Origin: Candidatus Krumholzibacteriia bacterium
GTDB taxonomy: Bacteria > Krumholzibacteriota > Krumholzibacteriia > Krumholzibacteriales > Krumholzibacteriaceae
Direction: 5' to 3'
NCBI GenBank assembly: GCA_028706585.1
Contig: JAQTVX010000165.1
Coordinates: 1 to 5,385 of the forward strand
Length of the DNA stretch: 5,385 nucleotides
Shown here: one piece after another, positions 1 through 5,385 of the stretch
How the letters are laid out: each line of letters opens with the position of its first letter
Position numbering within the stretch: the stretch's first letter is position 1
Program-made: the position numbers and the translations under genes
Notes under the pieces: model-generated
The model's input: the letters and a program-made list of their open reading frames with translations, nothing else
Database searches by the model: none
What the model was told of the DNA's origin: nothing

Positions 1-174
1 GTGCCGATCCGGATCGACGGCCTGTGGCCGTTGAAGCAGGCGGGGAGACGTCGCGCGCGCTCTGGCGAGATCCTGATCGCGATCGGCGCTCCCGTGCGCT
101 ATTCGGCCGATGACTCGCCGGCTCGAATCGCGCATGATCTGGAGGAACGCATTCGGGGCGTTATCAGGCCCTAA
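1..174 (+). CDS. PlsC-like 1-acyl-glycerol-3-phosphate acyltransferase, C-terminal fragment (5' end outside window)
   Basis: An open frame runs from the first base to a TAA at 172-174 and gives 57 residues. It starts VPIRIDGLWPL, continues with GEILIAIGAPVRY, and ends in a helix rich in charged residues (ARIAHDLEERIRG). This order is what is seen at the end of the lysophospholipid acyltransferase (LPLAT/PlsC) domain: a 'vPv.I.G' strand, then a 'G.i.v.iG.Pv' strand, then a terminal helix. Family members transfer a fatty acyl group to lysophosphatidate or a related lipid at the inner membrane. The catalytic HX4D motif and the substrate-binding motifs would lie upstream, outside the window, so activity cannot be judged. 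It could also be the acyltransferase domain of a larger fused protein. The GTG at base 1 is simply an in-frame valine codon at the edge and is not taken as a start. The stop overlaps the end of the opposing radical SAM gene by 11 bases. Confidence 0.72.
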   Translation: MPIRIDGLWPLKQAGRRRARSGEILIAIGAPVRYSADDSPARIAHDLEERIRGVIRP

Positions 175-1570
175 AGGATTTCTTGAACAGGTCGATGAAG
201 ACCGATACGAATGCGATCCTGCACACGGCGGCCATCCGGTATGCCAGCACATTGAACGAGGCGGGCAGGATCTTGAGAAAATAGGGCATGTTCGCCGCGC
301 CCTGCTTCATTCGGGCATAGAACGCGATGTACGCCCCGGCCAGCTGCTTCTTCATTTCCTTCGAGGATACGTGATCGAGCCTTATGGTGGGGTGCAGGCC
401 CGTGTATCGGCGCCAGTCATCTGTCAGCAACCGGCTTCGCACGGTCTCATAGAGCTTGGTTCCGGGGAAGGGGGTCAGAATCGTGAACTGAACGCGGTGA
501 GGATTGAGCTTCTTCGCGAAGCGGACGGTGTCCTTCATCATGCTTTTCGTTTCGGCCGGCGCTCCGAGAATGAAGCTCCCCGTCACGCCCACTCCGTTTT
601 CTTTGAGAATCTTCATGGCGCGCAGGGCATCCTGGGTCATCGCCTTCTTGCCGTATTCATCGAGCACTTTCTGGCTGCCGCTCTCGAATCCGACGAAGGT
701 CCACTTGAATCCCGCCCGCGCCATCGTTTGCACCATGTCGGGATGCTTCACGATCGTGTCGACGCGCGACCAGGCTCCCCATATCAAATTCCATCCCTTC
801 GCGATGATTTTCTCCGATATCGCGACCGCGCGCTCTGGGCTGAAGGTGAAATTGTCCTCGACGAAAGAGAGCGCCCGGAAATGATGCTCGTCGTGGAGCG
901 TGGCTATCTCCTCGATGACGTTCTCGGCCGATCTGGCCCGCCACCGAACTCCGAAGAACTGCGATGAGGAGCAGAAATGGCAGTTGTACGGGCATCCGCG
1001 AGAGGTCGCGAGCGTCGTCGTCGGCCGGCCGTTCATCTTTTCGCGGTACCGGTCGAGAGATAGAAGATCGCGTGCCGGAAATGGCAGCGAGTCGAGATCC
1101 TGAATGAACGGCGCGTCCGGAGTTCTCGTGCAAGCGCCTCCCTCGAGACGGGAGACTCCTCTCACCGCTTCGAACGGCCGCTTCCCGGACAGAAAGTCCA
1201 TCAGCGAGAGGAAGGAGTATTCCCCCTCGTTGCGAACGACGTAATCCACCGGGCCGCTCGTCAGGGCCTCCTCGTCCATGAAGCTCACGTGCGGCCCGCC
1301 CATCACAACCGTGGCGCCCGCGGCCTTGGCGAGCGCGGCGATCTTGAGAGCGGAATGATATCTCGACGTATCCACCGAGATGCCGACGACGTCGAACGCG
1401 CCGAAAGGGAATTTCTTCCAGCTCTTCCGATCAACGTTGAAATCGGCGATCTGCACCTCGTGTTCGTCTCTTATGATCGATGCGATATATGCGAGCCCGA
1501 GCGGCGGGCGGTTGATTCCGAGGCTGGCGTATGAAATGCCGGCGGGCGGGCTGACCAGTAGAACCTTCAT
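164..1570 (-). CDS. B12-binding-domain radical SAM enzyme, substrate unknown
   Basis: This 468-residue protein has an N-terminal cobalamin-binding Rossmann-like domain (about residues 1-135). Visible there are MKVLLVSPPAG, RPPLGLAYIA, the GGPH loop at 91-94 and DYVVRNEGE. The radical SAM barrel follows (about 184-400). Its 4Fe-4S motif CPYNCHFC (C193, C197, C200) binds S-adenosylmethionine, and VEDNFTF, GFESGS (294-299) and TPFPGTKLYE are typical of class B enzymes. The domain order and length match the BchE/class B group, which includes cyclases, methylases and lipid-modifying enzymes acting on unactivated carbon. The B12 domain lacks a clear DxHxxG motif, which is common in this group. Residues about 428-463 form a hydrophobic or amphipathic tail ending LFKKSFRA, suggesting membrane association. 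The ATG is preceded by AGGAGA five bases or so upstream, which supports the start. The family is certain. The substrate is unknown, and nothing in the flanking genes on its strand points to a pathway. Confidence 0.95.
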   Translation of the reverse strand: MKVLLVSPPAGISYASLGINRPPLGLAYIASIIRDEHEVQIADFNVDRKSWKKFPFGAFDVVGISVDTSRYHSALKIAALAKAAGATVVMGGPHVSFMDEEALTSGPVDYVVRNEGEYSFLSLMDFLSGKRPFEAVRGVSRLEGGACTRTPDAPFIQDLDSLPFPARDLLSLDRYREKMNGRPTTTLATSRGCPYNCHFCSSSQFFGVRWRARSAENVIEEIATLHDEHHFRALSFVEDNFTFSPERAVAISEKIIAKGWNLIWGAWSRVDTIVKHPDMVQTMARAGFKWTFVGFESGSQKVLDEYGKKAMTQDALRAMKILKENGVGVTGSFILGAPAETKSMMKDTVRFAKKLNPHRVQFTILTPFPGTKLYETVRSRLLTDDWRRYTGLHPTIRLDHVSSKEMKKQLAGAYIAFYARMKQGAANMPYFLKILPASFNVLAYRMAAVCRIAFVSVFIDLFKKSFRA

Positions 1571-1574
1571 GCAG

Positions 1575-1580
1575 TCTCCT
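1575..1580 (-). promoter_or_regulatory. Shine-Dalgarno site of the radical SAM gene
   Basis: On the minus strand AGGAGA lies four bases before the ATG at 1570-1568, with the sequence AGGAGACTGCATG. It is a strong match to the ribosome binding consensus at a workable spacing, and it fixes the start of the radical SAM gene. Confidence 0.75.
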
Positions 1581-1672
1581 GTTGCGCTATCGCTCGGGAT
1601 AACGGTTGAACCTGTGCAACGAGCCTTCTCTTGTAGATGAAAAAGATCTGCTGCGGTCGATAGAGGAGGACG

Positions 1673-1701
1673 AATTTATCCAACAAAGACAAGCAAACCA
1701 A
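1673..1701 (-). promoter_or_regulatory. Weak sigma70-like promoter candidate for the radical SAM gene
   Basis: Reading the minus strand, TTGGTT (1701-1696) is followed after exactly 17 bases by TAAATT (1678-1673). These match the -35 and -10 hexamers at 3/6 and 4/6 positions. The surrounding stretch is locally AT-richer than the genes on either side. Transcription from here would leave a leader of roughly 90-100 bases before the ATG at 1570. The match is poor and the sigma-factor preferences of this organism are unknown, so this is only a candidate. The 268-base gap from the transporter gene does make a separate promoter likely somewhere in this interval. Confidence 0.25.
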
Positions 1702-1775
1702 CTTTGACGGTCCGCATTCGACAAGGGAAGGATTCCGTCTGAAAGCCCCCCGTCAAGCTGCGTTATTATTGCAAG

Positions 1776-1806
1776 ATACGGGATGCGCCGGGATGGCGCA
1801 ACGTAT
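1776..1806 (-). terminator. Imperfect hairpin downstream of the KtrB/TrkH gene, possible terminator
   Basis: An inner stem TGCGCC (1784-1789) / GGCGCA (1795-1800) encloses a 5-base loop. It is extended by an outer stem ATACG (1776-1780) / CGTAT (1802-1806) across a small asymmetric internal loop (three bases against one). The hairpin starts about 33 bases past the transporter stop codon, a normal place for the end of the kdpD-kdpE-ktrB transcript. On the minus strand it is followed by CTTGCAATAATAAC rather than a run of T, so it is not a good intrinsic terminator. The plus-strand flank (TTGTTTGATATATTTT) is more T-rich, but no gene on that strand feeds into it. It may instead be an mRNA 3'-end stabiliser or an operator-like palindrome. 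Confidence 0.35.
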
Positions 1807-1838
1807 TGTTTGATATATTTTCAGATGCCGGATGCCGG

Positions 1839-3185
1839 TCAACCGACGAAGACGTCTTCCTTGGGATAACGGAAGAATACCTCGCGGCGCCCCGAGAACA
1901 CCGCAAACGCGATGCTCAGTATTCCCACCCTGCCGATGAACATCGTCACTATCAATGCGGCTTTCCCCACACTGCTCAAGGCGGAAGTGATCCCCGTCGA
2001 GAGACCGGTATTTCCCAAGGCCGAGAATATCTCGAATAGATTCTGAAGATAGGACGTCTTCTCCGTGATGGACAGAATCACCGTGTCCGCGAGCACGACG
2101 AGCATGCAGCAGAGCCCCACGACGATCGCATCATAGATACATCGTTCGGATATCTCCCTTCCCAGGAAGTTATTTTCTTTTCTTCGCAGCCGCGCCCACA
2201 GAAGTATGAAGAGTAGACCGAACGTCGTGGTCTTGATTCCTCCGCCGGTGCTGCCGGGGGAGGCGCCCACGTACATCAGCAGCATGATGATCGTCAGGCT
2301 GGCTGCGGCCATCTTGCCGATATCGATTGTATTGAATCCATCCGTCGTCGAGGCGGAGACCGCCTGAAAAACGGAAGCCATAGCTTTGTCGTAGACGCCC
2401 ATGCCGGCGGGCCAATGCTCCGAGAGCAGGATAACAACGGTGCCGGTCGATATGACGATAGTGGTGACGATGAGAACGAGCCTGGTATGCACCGTCAATC
2501 TGAATCGGCGGCGCCCGTTGAATCTGTTGACGATTAGCGCGGTCAGATCCTTGAGAACGAAGAATCCTATGCCTCCGGCCAGAGAGAGAATGACGATGGT
2601 GGCGTTCATGAGCGTGCTCTCCCGGTATCTCATGAGGCTGTCGGAGAACAACCCGAAGCCCGCCGTGCAGAACGCGGATACCGAGTGGAACAGTCCCAGG
2701 TACATGGAACGCCCCGCGGGATATTCACGCGCCCAGATGACGGCGAGGATGGCGGCGCCGACGAGCTCGAAGGCAATGGAGTACGCGAGCACGGACAGAA
2801 AGAAGCTCTTCAGCACATGAAGATTGGGGCCGGCCATGGATTCCTTCGCCACGAGACTCGTTCTGATCGACCCCTTGATGCCCAGAAAGTACATCATGAG
2901 GATGACGAAGGTCATGTAGCCGATCCCGCCTATCTGGAACAGGACGAGAAGAACGATTTGGCCGAAGAGCGAGTAGTAGCTCCCGACGTCGACGACCGTG
3001 AGGCCCGTCGTGCTTATTCCGGACGTCGCCAGAAACAGGGCGTCCAGAAACGGTTGCCGTGTGCCTTCAGCCGAAGATATGGGCAGCGAGAGCAGTAATG
3101 CGCACGTGACCGTTATTACGGCGTACCCGAGGAGAAGCAGCTGGTACGGCGAGAGTCTCCTCCAAACGCTGTTGTTCCTTCTCAT
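1839..3185 (-). CDS. KtrB/TrkH-family potassium uptake channel subunit
   Basis: This 448-residue integral membrane protein belongs to the superfamily of K+ transporters with four pore-loop repeats. Counting from the ATG at 3185, the four selectivity-filter segments are STTGLT (about 58-63), CTAGF (173-177), TTDGFNT (280-286) and GNTGLST (391-397), each with its key glycine. The conserved GASPGSTGGGIKT loop (307-319) lies in the third repeat, where the intramembrane gate sits. The C-terminus RYPKEDVFVG resembles the end of KtrB proteins, so the protein is complete, and its length fits KtrB (about 450) better than E. coli TrkH (about 480). It would move K+ inward across the cytoplasmic membrane, normally with a cytoplasmic RCK subunit (KtrA/TrkA), which is not seen here. 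A TTG at 3203 would add six residues, but a GAGGA abuts it with no spacing; the ATG has AGAGG nine bases upstream. It is 72 bases downstream of the regulator gene and probably cotranscribed. Confidence 0.95.
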   Translation of the reverse strand: MRRNNSVWRRLSPYQLLLLGYAVITVTCALLLSLPISSAEGTRQPFLDALFLATSGISTTGLTVVDVGSYYSLFGQIVLLVLFQIGGIGYMTFVILMMYFLGIKGSIRTSLVAKESMAGPNLHVLKSFFLSVLAYSIAFELVGAAILAVIWAREYPAGRSMYLGLFHSVSAFCTAGFGLFSDSLMRYRESTLMNATIVILSLAGGIGFFVLKDLTALIVNRFNGRRRFRLTVHTRLVLIVTTIVISTGTVVILLSEHWPAGMGVYDKAMASVFQAVSASTTDGFNTIDIGKMAAASLTIIMLLMYVGASPGSTGGGIKTTTFGLLFILLWARLRRKENNFLGREISERCIYDAIVVGLCCMLVVLADTVILSITEKTSYLQNLFEIFSALGNTGLSTGITSALSSVGKAALIVTMFIGRVGILSIAFAVFSGRREVFFRYPKEDVFVG

Positions 3186-3190
3186 GATCT

Positions 3191-3234
3191 TCCGCCTCTT
3201 CAATCCTCAATCATCCATCATGGGCGAAGGCGGA
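3191..3234 (-). promoter_or_regulatory. Ribosome binding region of the transporter gene, possibly masked by an RNA stem
   Basis: In the minus-strand transcript, UCCGCCU (3234-3228) is exactly complementary to AGGCGGA (3197-3191), with a 30-base loop between. The second arm covers the purine-rich stretch AGAGGCGGAAG just before the ATG at 3185, which is the only plausible Shine-Dalgarno region for the transporter. If the 7-bp GC-rich stem forms, it would hide this site and limit translation unless a ribosome finishing the regulator gene, whose stop lies at 3258, or some factor opens it. The pairing is seen directly; the regulatory role is inference. Seven-base inverted repeats also arise by chance in GC-rich sequence. 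Confidence 0.3.
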
Positions 3235-3257
3235 TCAAATCAAGAAAAGGTCAATAA

Positions 3258-3956
3258 TCACGCGGCTGAGCGAAGGCGATATCCGATGCCGGGTTCGGTC
3301 AGGACGTAGGTCGGCCGGTCGGGGTCGGGCTCTATCTTGCTGCGCAGATTGCTTATGGTCACCCGCAGGAGGTGCAGGGCCCCCTCCATATCGTCGGGCT
3401 TGTTCCAGACCTCTTCCAGGATCTGTTTATGGGTGACGATCCTGCCGGCATTGAGAACGAGGAGCTTCAGAATATCGTATTCCGTGGGCGTCAGATCGAT
3501 CTGATCGGCCTTGACCGTCACCCGATGTCGCGCGGCATCCATCGAAAGCGCGCCGACCCTGAAGATCTCCTCCTGGTCCGCGGGCAGCAGGCGCCGCATC
3601 ACCGCCTTGAGCCGCGCGAGAAGCTCGGTGATGCTGAACGGTTTCGTCAGATAATCGTCGGCTCCCGCATCGAGCGCTGCAACCTTGTCGTTCACCTCGT
3701 CCCGGACCGAAAGTATAATGATGGGAGTCTTTGCCCGCTTGCGGACTTCCCGGATCACCTCTACGCCGTCCATGTCGGGAAGCCCGAGATCGAGAACGAC
3801 GACGTCTGGATGAAACGACACGGATTTTTCCAGAGCGTCCGTTCCCGATGCCGCCTCGATGACGGCATAGCCGTGCGATGCGAGAGACGCCTTCAGGAAG
3901 CGCCGGATCGCCTTTTCGTCGTCCACGATCAGAATTCTCACGCCCTGGTTCTTCAT
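3258..3956 (-). CDS. kdpE: KdpE-type response regulator, OmpR/PhoB family
   Basis: This 232-residue, two-domain transcription factor is encoded from the ATG at 3956. The receiver domain (about 6-120) shows the acidic pair D12/D13, phosphoacceptor D56 (in VVVLDLGLPDMDG), switch residue S83 (ILSVRD) and K105 (LTKPF). The winged-helix DNA-binding domain (about 130-230) shows LTPTEYDILKLL, the THKQILEEVW stretch, a recognition-helix region HLLRVTISNLRSKIE, and the ending TEPGIGYRL, which is typical of KdpE. All phosphotransfer residues are present, so it should be functional. A GTG one codon earlier (3959) is an equally possible start; CAGGG lies six bases before the GTG and nine before the ATG. 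The start overlaps the kinase stop as TGATG, implying translational coupling and a paired kinase. In known systems KdpE activates kdpFABC under low K+ or salt stress. Here the adjacent target is more likely the transporter gene downstream. Confidence 0.93.
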   Translation of the reverse strand: MKNQGVRILIVDDEKAIRRFLKASLASHGYAVIEAASGTDALEKSVSFHPDVVVLDLGLPDMDGVEVIREVRKRAKTPIIILSVRDEVNDKVAALDAGADDYLTKPFSITELLARLKAVMRRLLPADQEEIFRVGALSMDAARHRVTVKADQIDLTPTEYDILKLLVLNAGRIVTHKQILEEVWNKPDDMEGALHLLRVTISNLRSKIEPDPDRPTYVLTEPGIGYRLRSAA

Positions 3957-5385
3957 CACGATCGACCCTGCTCGCGTCGCAGCGGAAGCGAGATGGCGAA
4001 GGTCGCGCCGACGTCCGGGTTGCTTCTCGCGGCGATCTCTCCGCCGTGCGCCTCGACGATTCCCCTGCAGATGGAAAGCCCGAGCCCCGTTCCCGTCACG
4101 CGCTGCGGCTGCTCGGCCCGGTAGAATTTCTCGAAAATGCGATCGAGGTCGCCTCTCTGAATGCCGGAGCCTCGATCCTCGATCTCGATTTCCGCTCTGT
4201 CCTCCATAACGCGGGCTCTGATCGCGATCGGCGCGTCCGGCGGCGAGTACTTGGCGGCATTATCGAGGAGATTCGAGAACACCTTCATCATGAATGAGAA
4301 ATCCATCGGTACCTCGGGGAAATCCCGCGGGATGGTCATTTTCACGATTCTGGCCCCGAGCTTGTCTCTGAGCTGCTCGAGGGCTGCCCCGATCACGTCT
4401 CTCAGCTCGCAGGGCTTTTTCGAGATGCGCAACGCGCCCGCTTCCATTCTCGTCATGTCCAGCAGGTTGCCCACGAGCCGGTTTAGGCGGTCCGCCTCTT
4501 CGGAGGCGGTCTCCAGAAGCTCTTTCCTGGTTGAGTCATCGAGCCCAGGAGCGTCGTCGAGAAGGGCGGTCAACGTCCCCGTGATCGATACGAGAGGAGT
4601 TCTCAGATCGTGAGAGATCGAGCTCAAGAGCGCGGATTGGAGCTTTTCCGTCTGCTCCATCAGCTCTATCTGACGGGTCTCCTCCGATAGCTTCGCGCGC
4701 TGAATCGCAATCGCGGCTTGGTTCGTAAGGGCATTGAGCAAGCTTTCCTCGTCCGGGGTGAGACCGTCTCTGCCCTTTCGAAAGCAAATGCCCAGTACGC
4801 CTATCACTCCTTGCGGAGTCCTGAAGGGAAGGTAGCGGGTCTTCCTCGAGGGCAGGTCGTCCGAGCCGCCTCCGACCGTTCTGGCGTTATCGAAGGCCAG
4901 TTGAGCCATCGCATTCTCCCGCTCGTTCACGGGAAAGCCGGGTTCGCCGCTCCTGAGCTCCAAAACGCCTCCGGCCGGCAGATAGACCGCCGAGCTGCAG
5001 TTGAAAATCTGCCCGACGTTCTTTCGTATGGCGCGGAGGGAGGAGTCGAAGGTGTCGGAATCGGCCAGATCGGCGCTCATGCGATACAGTGCGGCGGTCT
5101 GCGCTTCCCGCTTCCGCGCCCGAAGGGTCTGCTCCCGCATTATGGACGCGAGCGTGCTGATAACGAGCCCAGCGGCGAGAAGTCCGACGAAGGTGAAGGT
5201 GTATTGAATGTCGGCGACGTTGAAGGTCAGATAGGGAGGGACGAGGAAGAAATCGAAAGCGATGACACTGAGAAGCGACGTTACTATGGCCGGTCCCTTG
5301 CCCCATCTGACCGCGGTTATCACGACGGCGAGAAGGTAGAGCATCGCGAGATTCGTCGGCTCGAGGCTCCTCTTGACGATTTCGC
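3956..5385 (-). CDS. kdpD: KdpD-type sensor histidine kinase, C-terminal part (5' end outside window)
   Basis: The open frame continues to the right edge: residues EIVKRSLEPTNLA precede the methionine at 5344, so that ATG is internal and the gene is cut. The visible 475 residues begin in the KdpD four-helix membrane domain (DUF4118). From the 5344 methionine, 'LYLLAVVITAV', the FDFFLVPP segment and DIQYTFTFVGLLAAGLVIS match the last three helices. A GAF-like domain (about 80-220) follows. The HisKA domain carries SSISHDLRTPL with phosphoacceptor H245. The ATPase domain carries NLLDNAAKYS (N362), DRGSGI (390-395), IFEKFYR (403-409) and GTGLGLSIC (418-426). All kinase boxes are intact. The N-terminal KdpD/Usp-like cytoplasmic domains, if present, lie outside the window. 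In E. coli KdpD responds to K+ limitation and ionic strength at the inner membrane. Its stop overlaps the regulator start. Confidence 0.94.
   Translation of the reverse strand, partial: EIVKRSLEPTNLAMLYLLAVVITAVRWGKGPAIVTSLLSVIAFDFFLVPPYLTFNVADIQYTFTFVGLLAAGLVISTLASIMREQTLRARKREAQTAALYRMSADLADSDTFDSSLRAIRKNVGQIFNCSSAVYLPAGGVLELRSGEPGFPVNERENAMAQLAFDNARTVGGGSDDLPSRKTRYLPFRTPQGVIGVLGICFRKGRDGLTPDEESLLNALTNQAAIAIQRAKLSEETRQIELMEQTEKLQSALLSSISHDLRTPLVSITGTLTALLDDAPGLDDSTRKELLETASEEADRLNRLVGNLLDMTRMEAGALRISKKPCELRDVIGAALEQLRDKLGARIVKMTIPRDFPEVPMDFSFMMKVFSNLLDNAAKYSPPDAPIAIRARVMEDRAEIEIEDRGSGIQRGDLDRIFEKFYRAEQPQRVTGTGLGLSICRGIVEAHGGEIAARSNPDVGATFAISLPLRREQGRS

Noticed and set aside
110..967. Long plus-strand open frame (285 codons) opposite the radical SAM gene
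   Set aside because: It is antisense to a gene with clear domain motifs, its product shows no recognisable family pattern, and its composition (many Arg, His, Gly) is typical of a shadow frame in GC-rich DNA.
1637..1666. Short plus-strand ORF encoding MKKICCGR in the intergenic gap
   Set aside because: Eight codons, with no ribosome binding site and no gene context on that strand.
1824..1837. Tandem GATGCCG repeat (two copies) next to the transporter stop codon
   Set aside because: Only two 7-base copies, easily due to chance; no further copies seen nearby.
1571..1838. tRNA, small RNA, riboswitch or CRISPR content in the intergenic gap
   Set aside because: No cloverleaf, no cobalamin-riboswitch-like conserved box and no repeated units were seen. 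Only the hairpin, the short inverted repeat and weak promoter-like hexamers stand out.
3207..3221. Tiny minus-strand leader ORF (ATG ATG GAT GAT TGA) before the transporter gene
   Set aside because: Four codons, no Shine-Dalgarno sequence upstream, and no run of regulatory codons. It is useful only because its in-frame stop shows the transporter must start after 3207.
3372..4124. Plus-strand open frame of 250 codons opposite the regulator and kinase genes
   Set aside because: It is antisense to the receiver and kinase coding sequence, crosses the boundary between both genes, and shows no domain motif.

Overview
The window looks like ordinary chromosomal DNA from a GC-rich bacterium. The evidence is an OmpR-type response regulator, a KdpD-type sensor kinase, a PlsC-like acyltransferase end, Shine-Dalgarno-like sites and tightly packed genes. 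The phylum cannot be fixed from the sequence. I see no phage, transposon, CRISPR or RNA-gene signal.

Layout, left to right. Positions 1-174 (+) hold the C-terminal end of a probable PlsC-family lysophospholipid acyltransferase cut by the left edge. Positions 164-1570 (-) encode a cobalamin-binding (B12) radical SAM enzyme of unknown substrate with a hydrophobic C-terminal tail; its stop overlaps the acyltransferase stop by 11 bases, tail to tail. Positions 1571-1838 are non-coding. They hold a Shine-Dalgarno site and a weak promoter candidate for the radical SAM gene, plus an imperfect hairpin downstream of the transporter gene. Positions 1839-3185 (-) encode a complete KtrB/TrkH-type potassium transporter subunit. 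Positions 3258-3956 (-) encode a KdpE-type response regulator. From 3956 to the right edge (-) runs the C-terminal part of a KdpD-type sensor histidine kinase, whose start lies outside the window.

Transcription of the right three quarters runs leftwards: kdpD-like, then kdpE-like (TGATG stop/start overlap), then ktrB/trkH-like after a 72-base gap. The three probably form one potassium-homeostasis operon: the kinase senses K+ or osmotic state, phosphorylates the regulator, and the regulator controls potassium uptake. In the classic arrangement KdpDE sits beside and controls the Kdp ATPase (kdpFABC). Here the adjacent downstream gene is a Ktr/Trk channel subunit instead, and no KtrA/TrkA (RCK) partner is visible. 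The radical SAM gene lies downstream on the same strand but is separated by 268 bases, so it is probably a separate unit.

Nothing here is clearly a new system. The points most worth a second look are the KdpDE-KtrB pairing, the orphan B12 radical SAM enzyme, and a possible RNA stem covering the ribosome binding site of the transporter gene.
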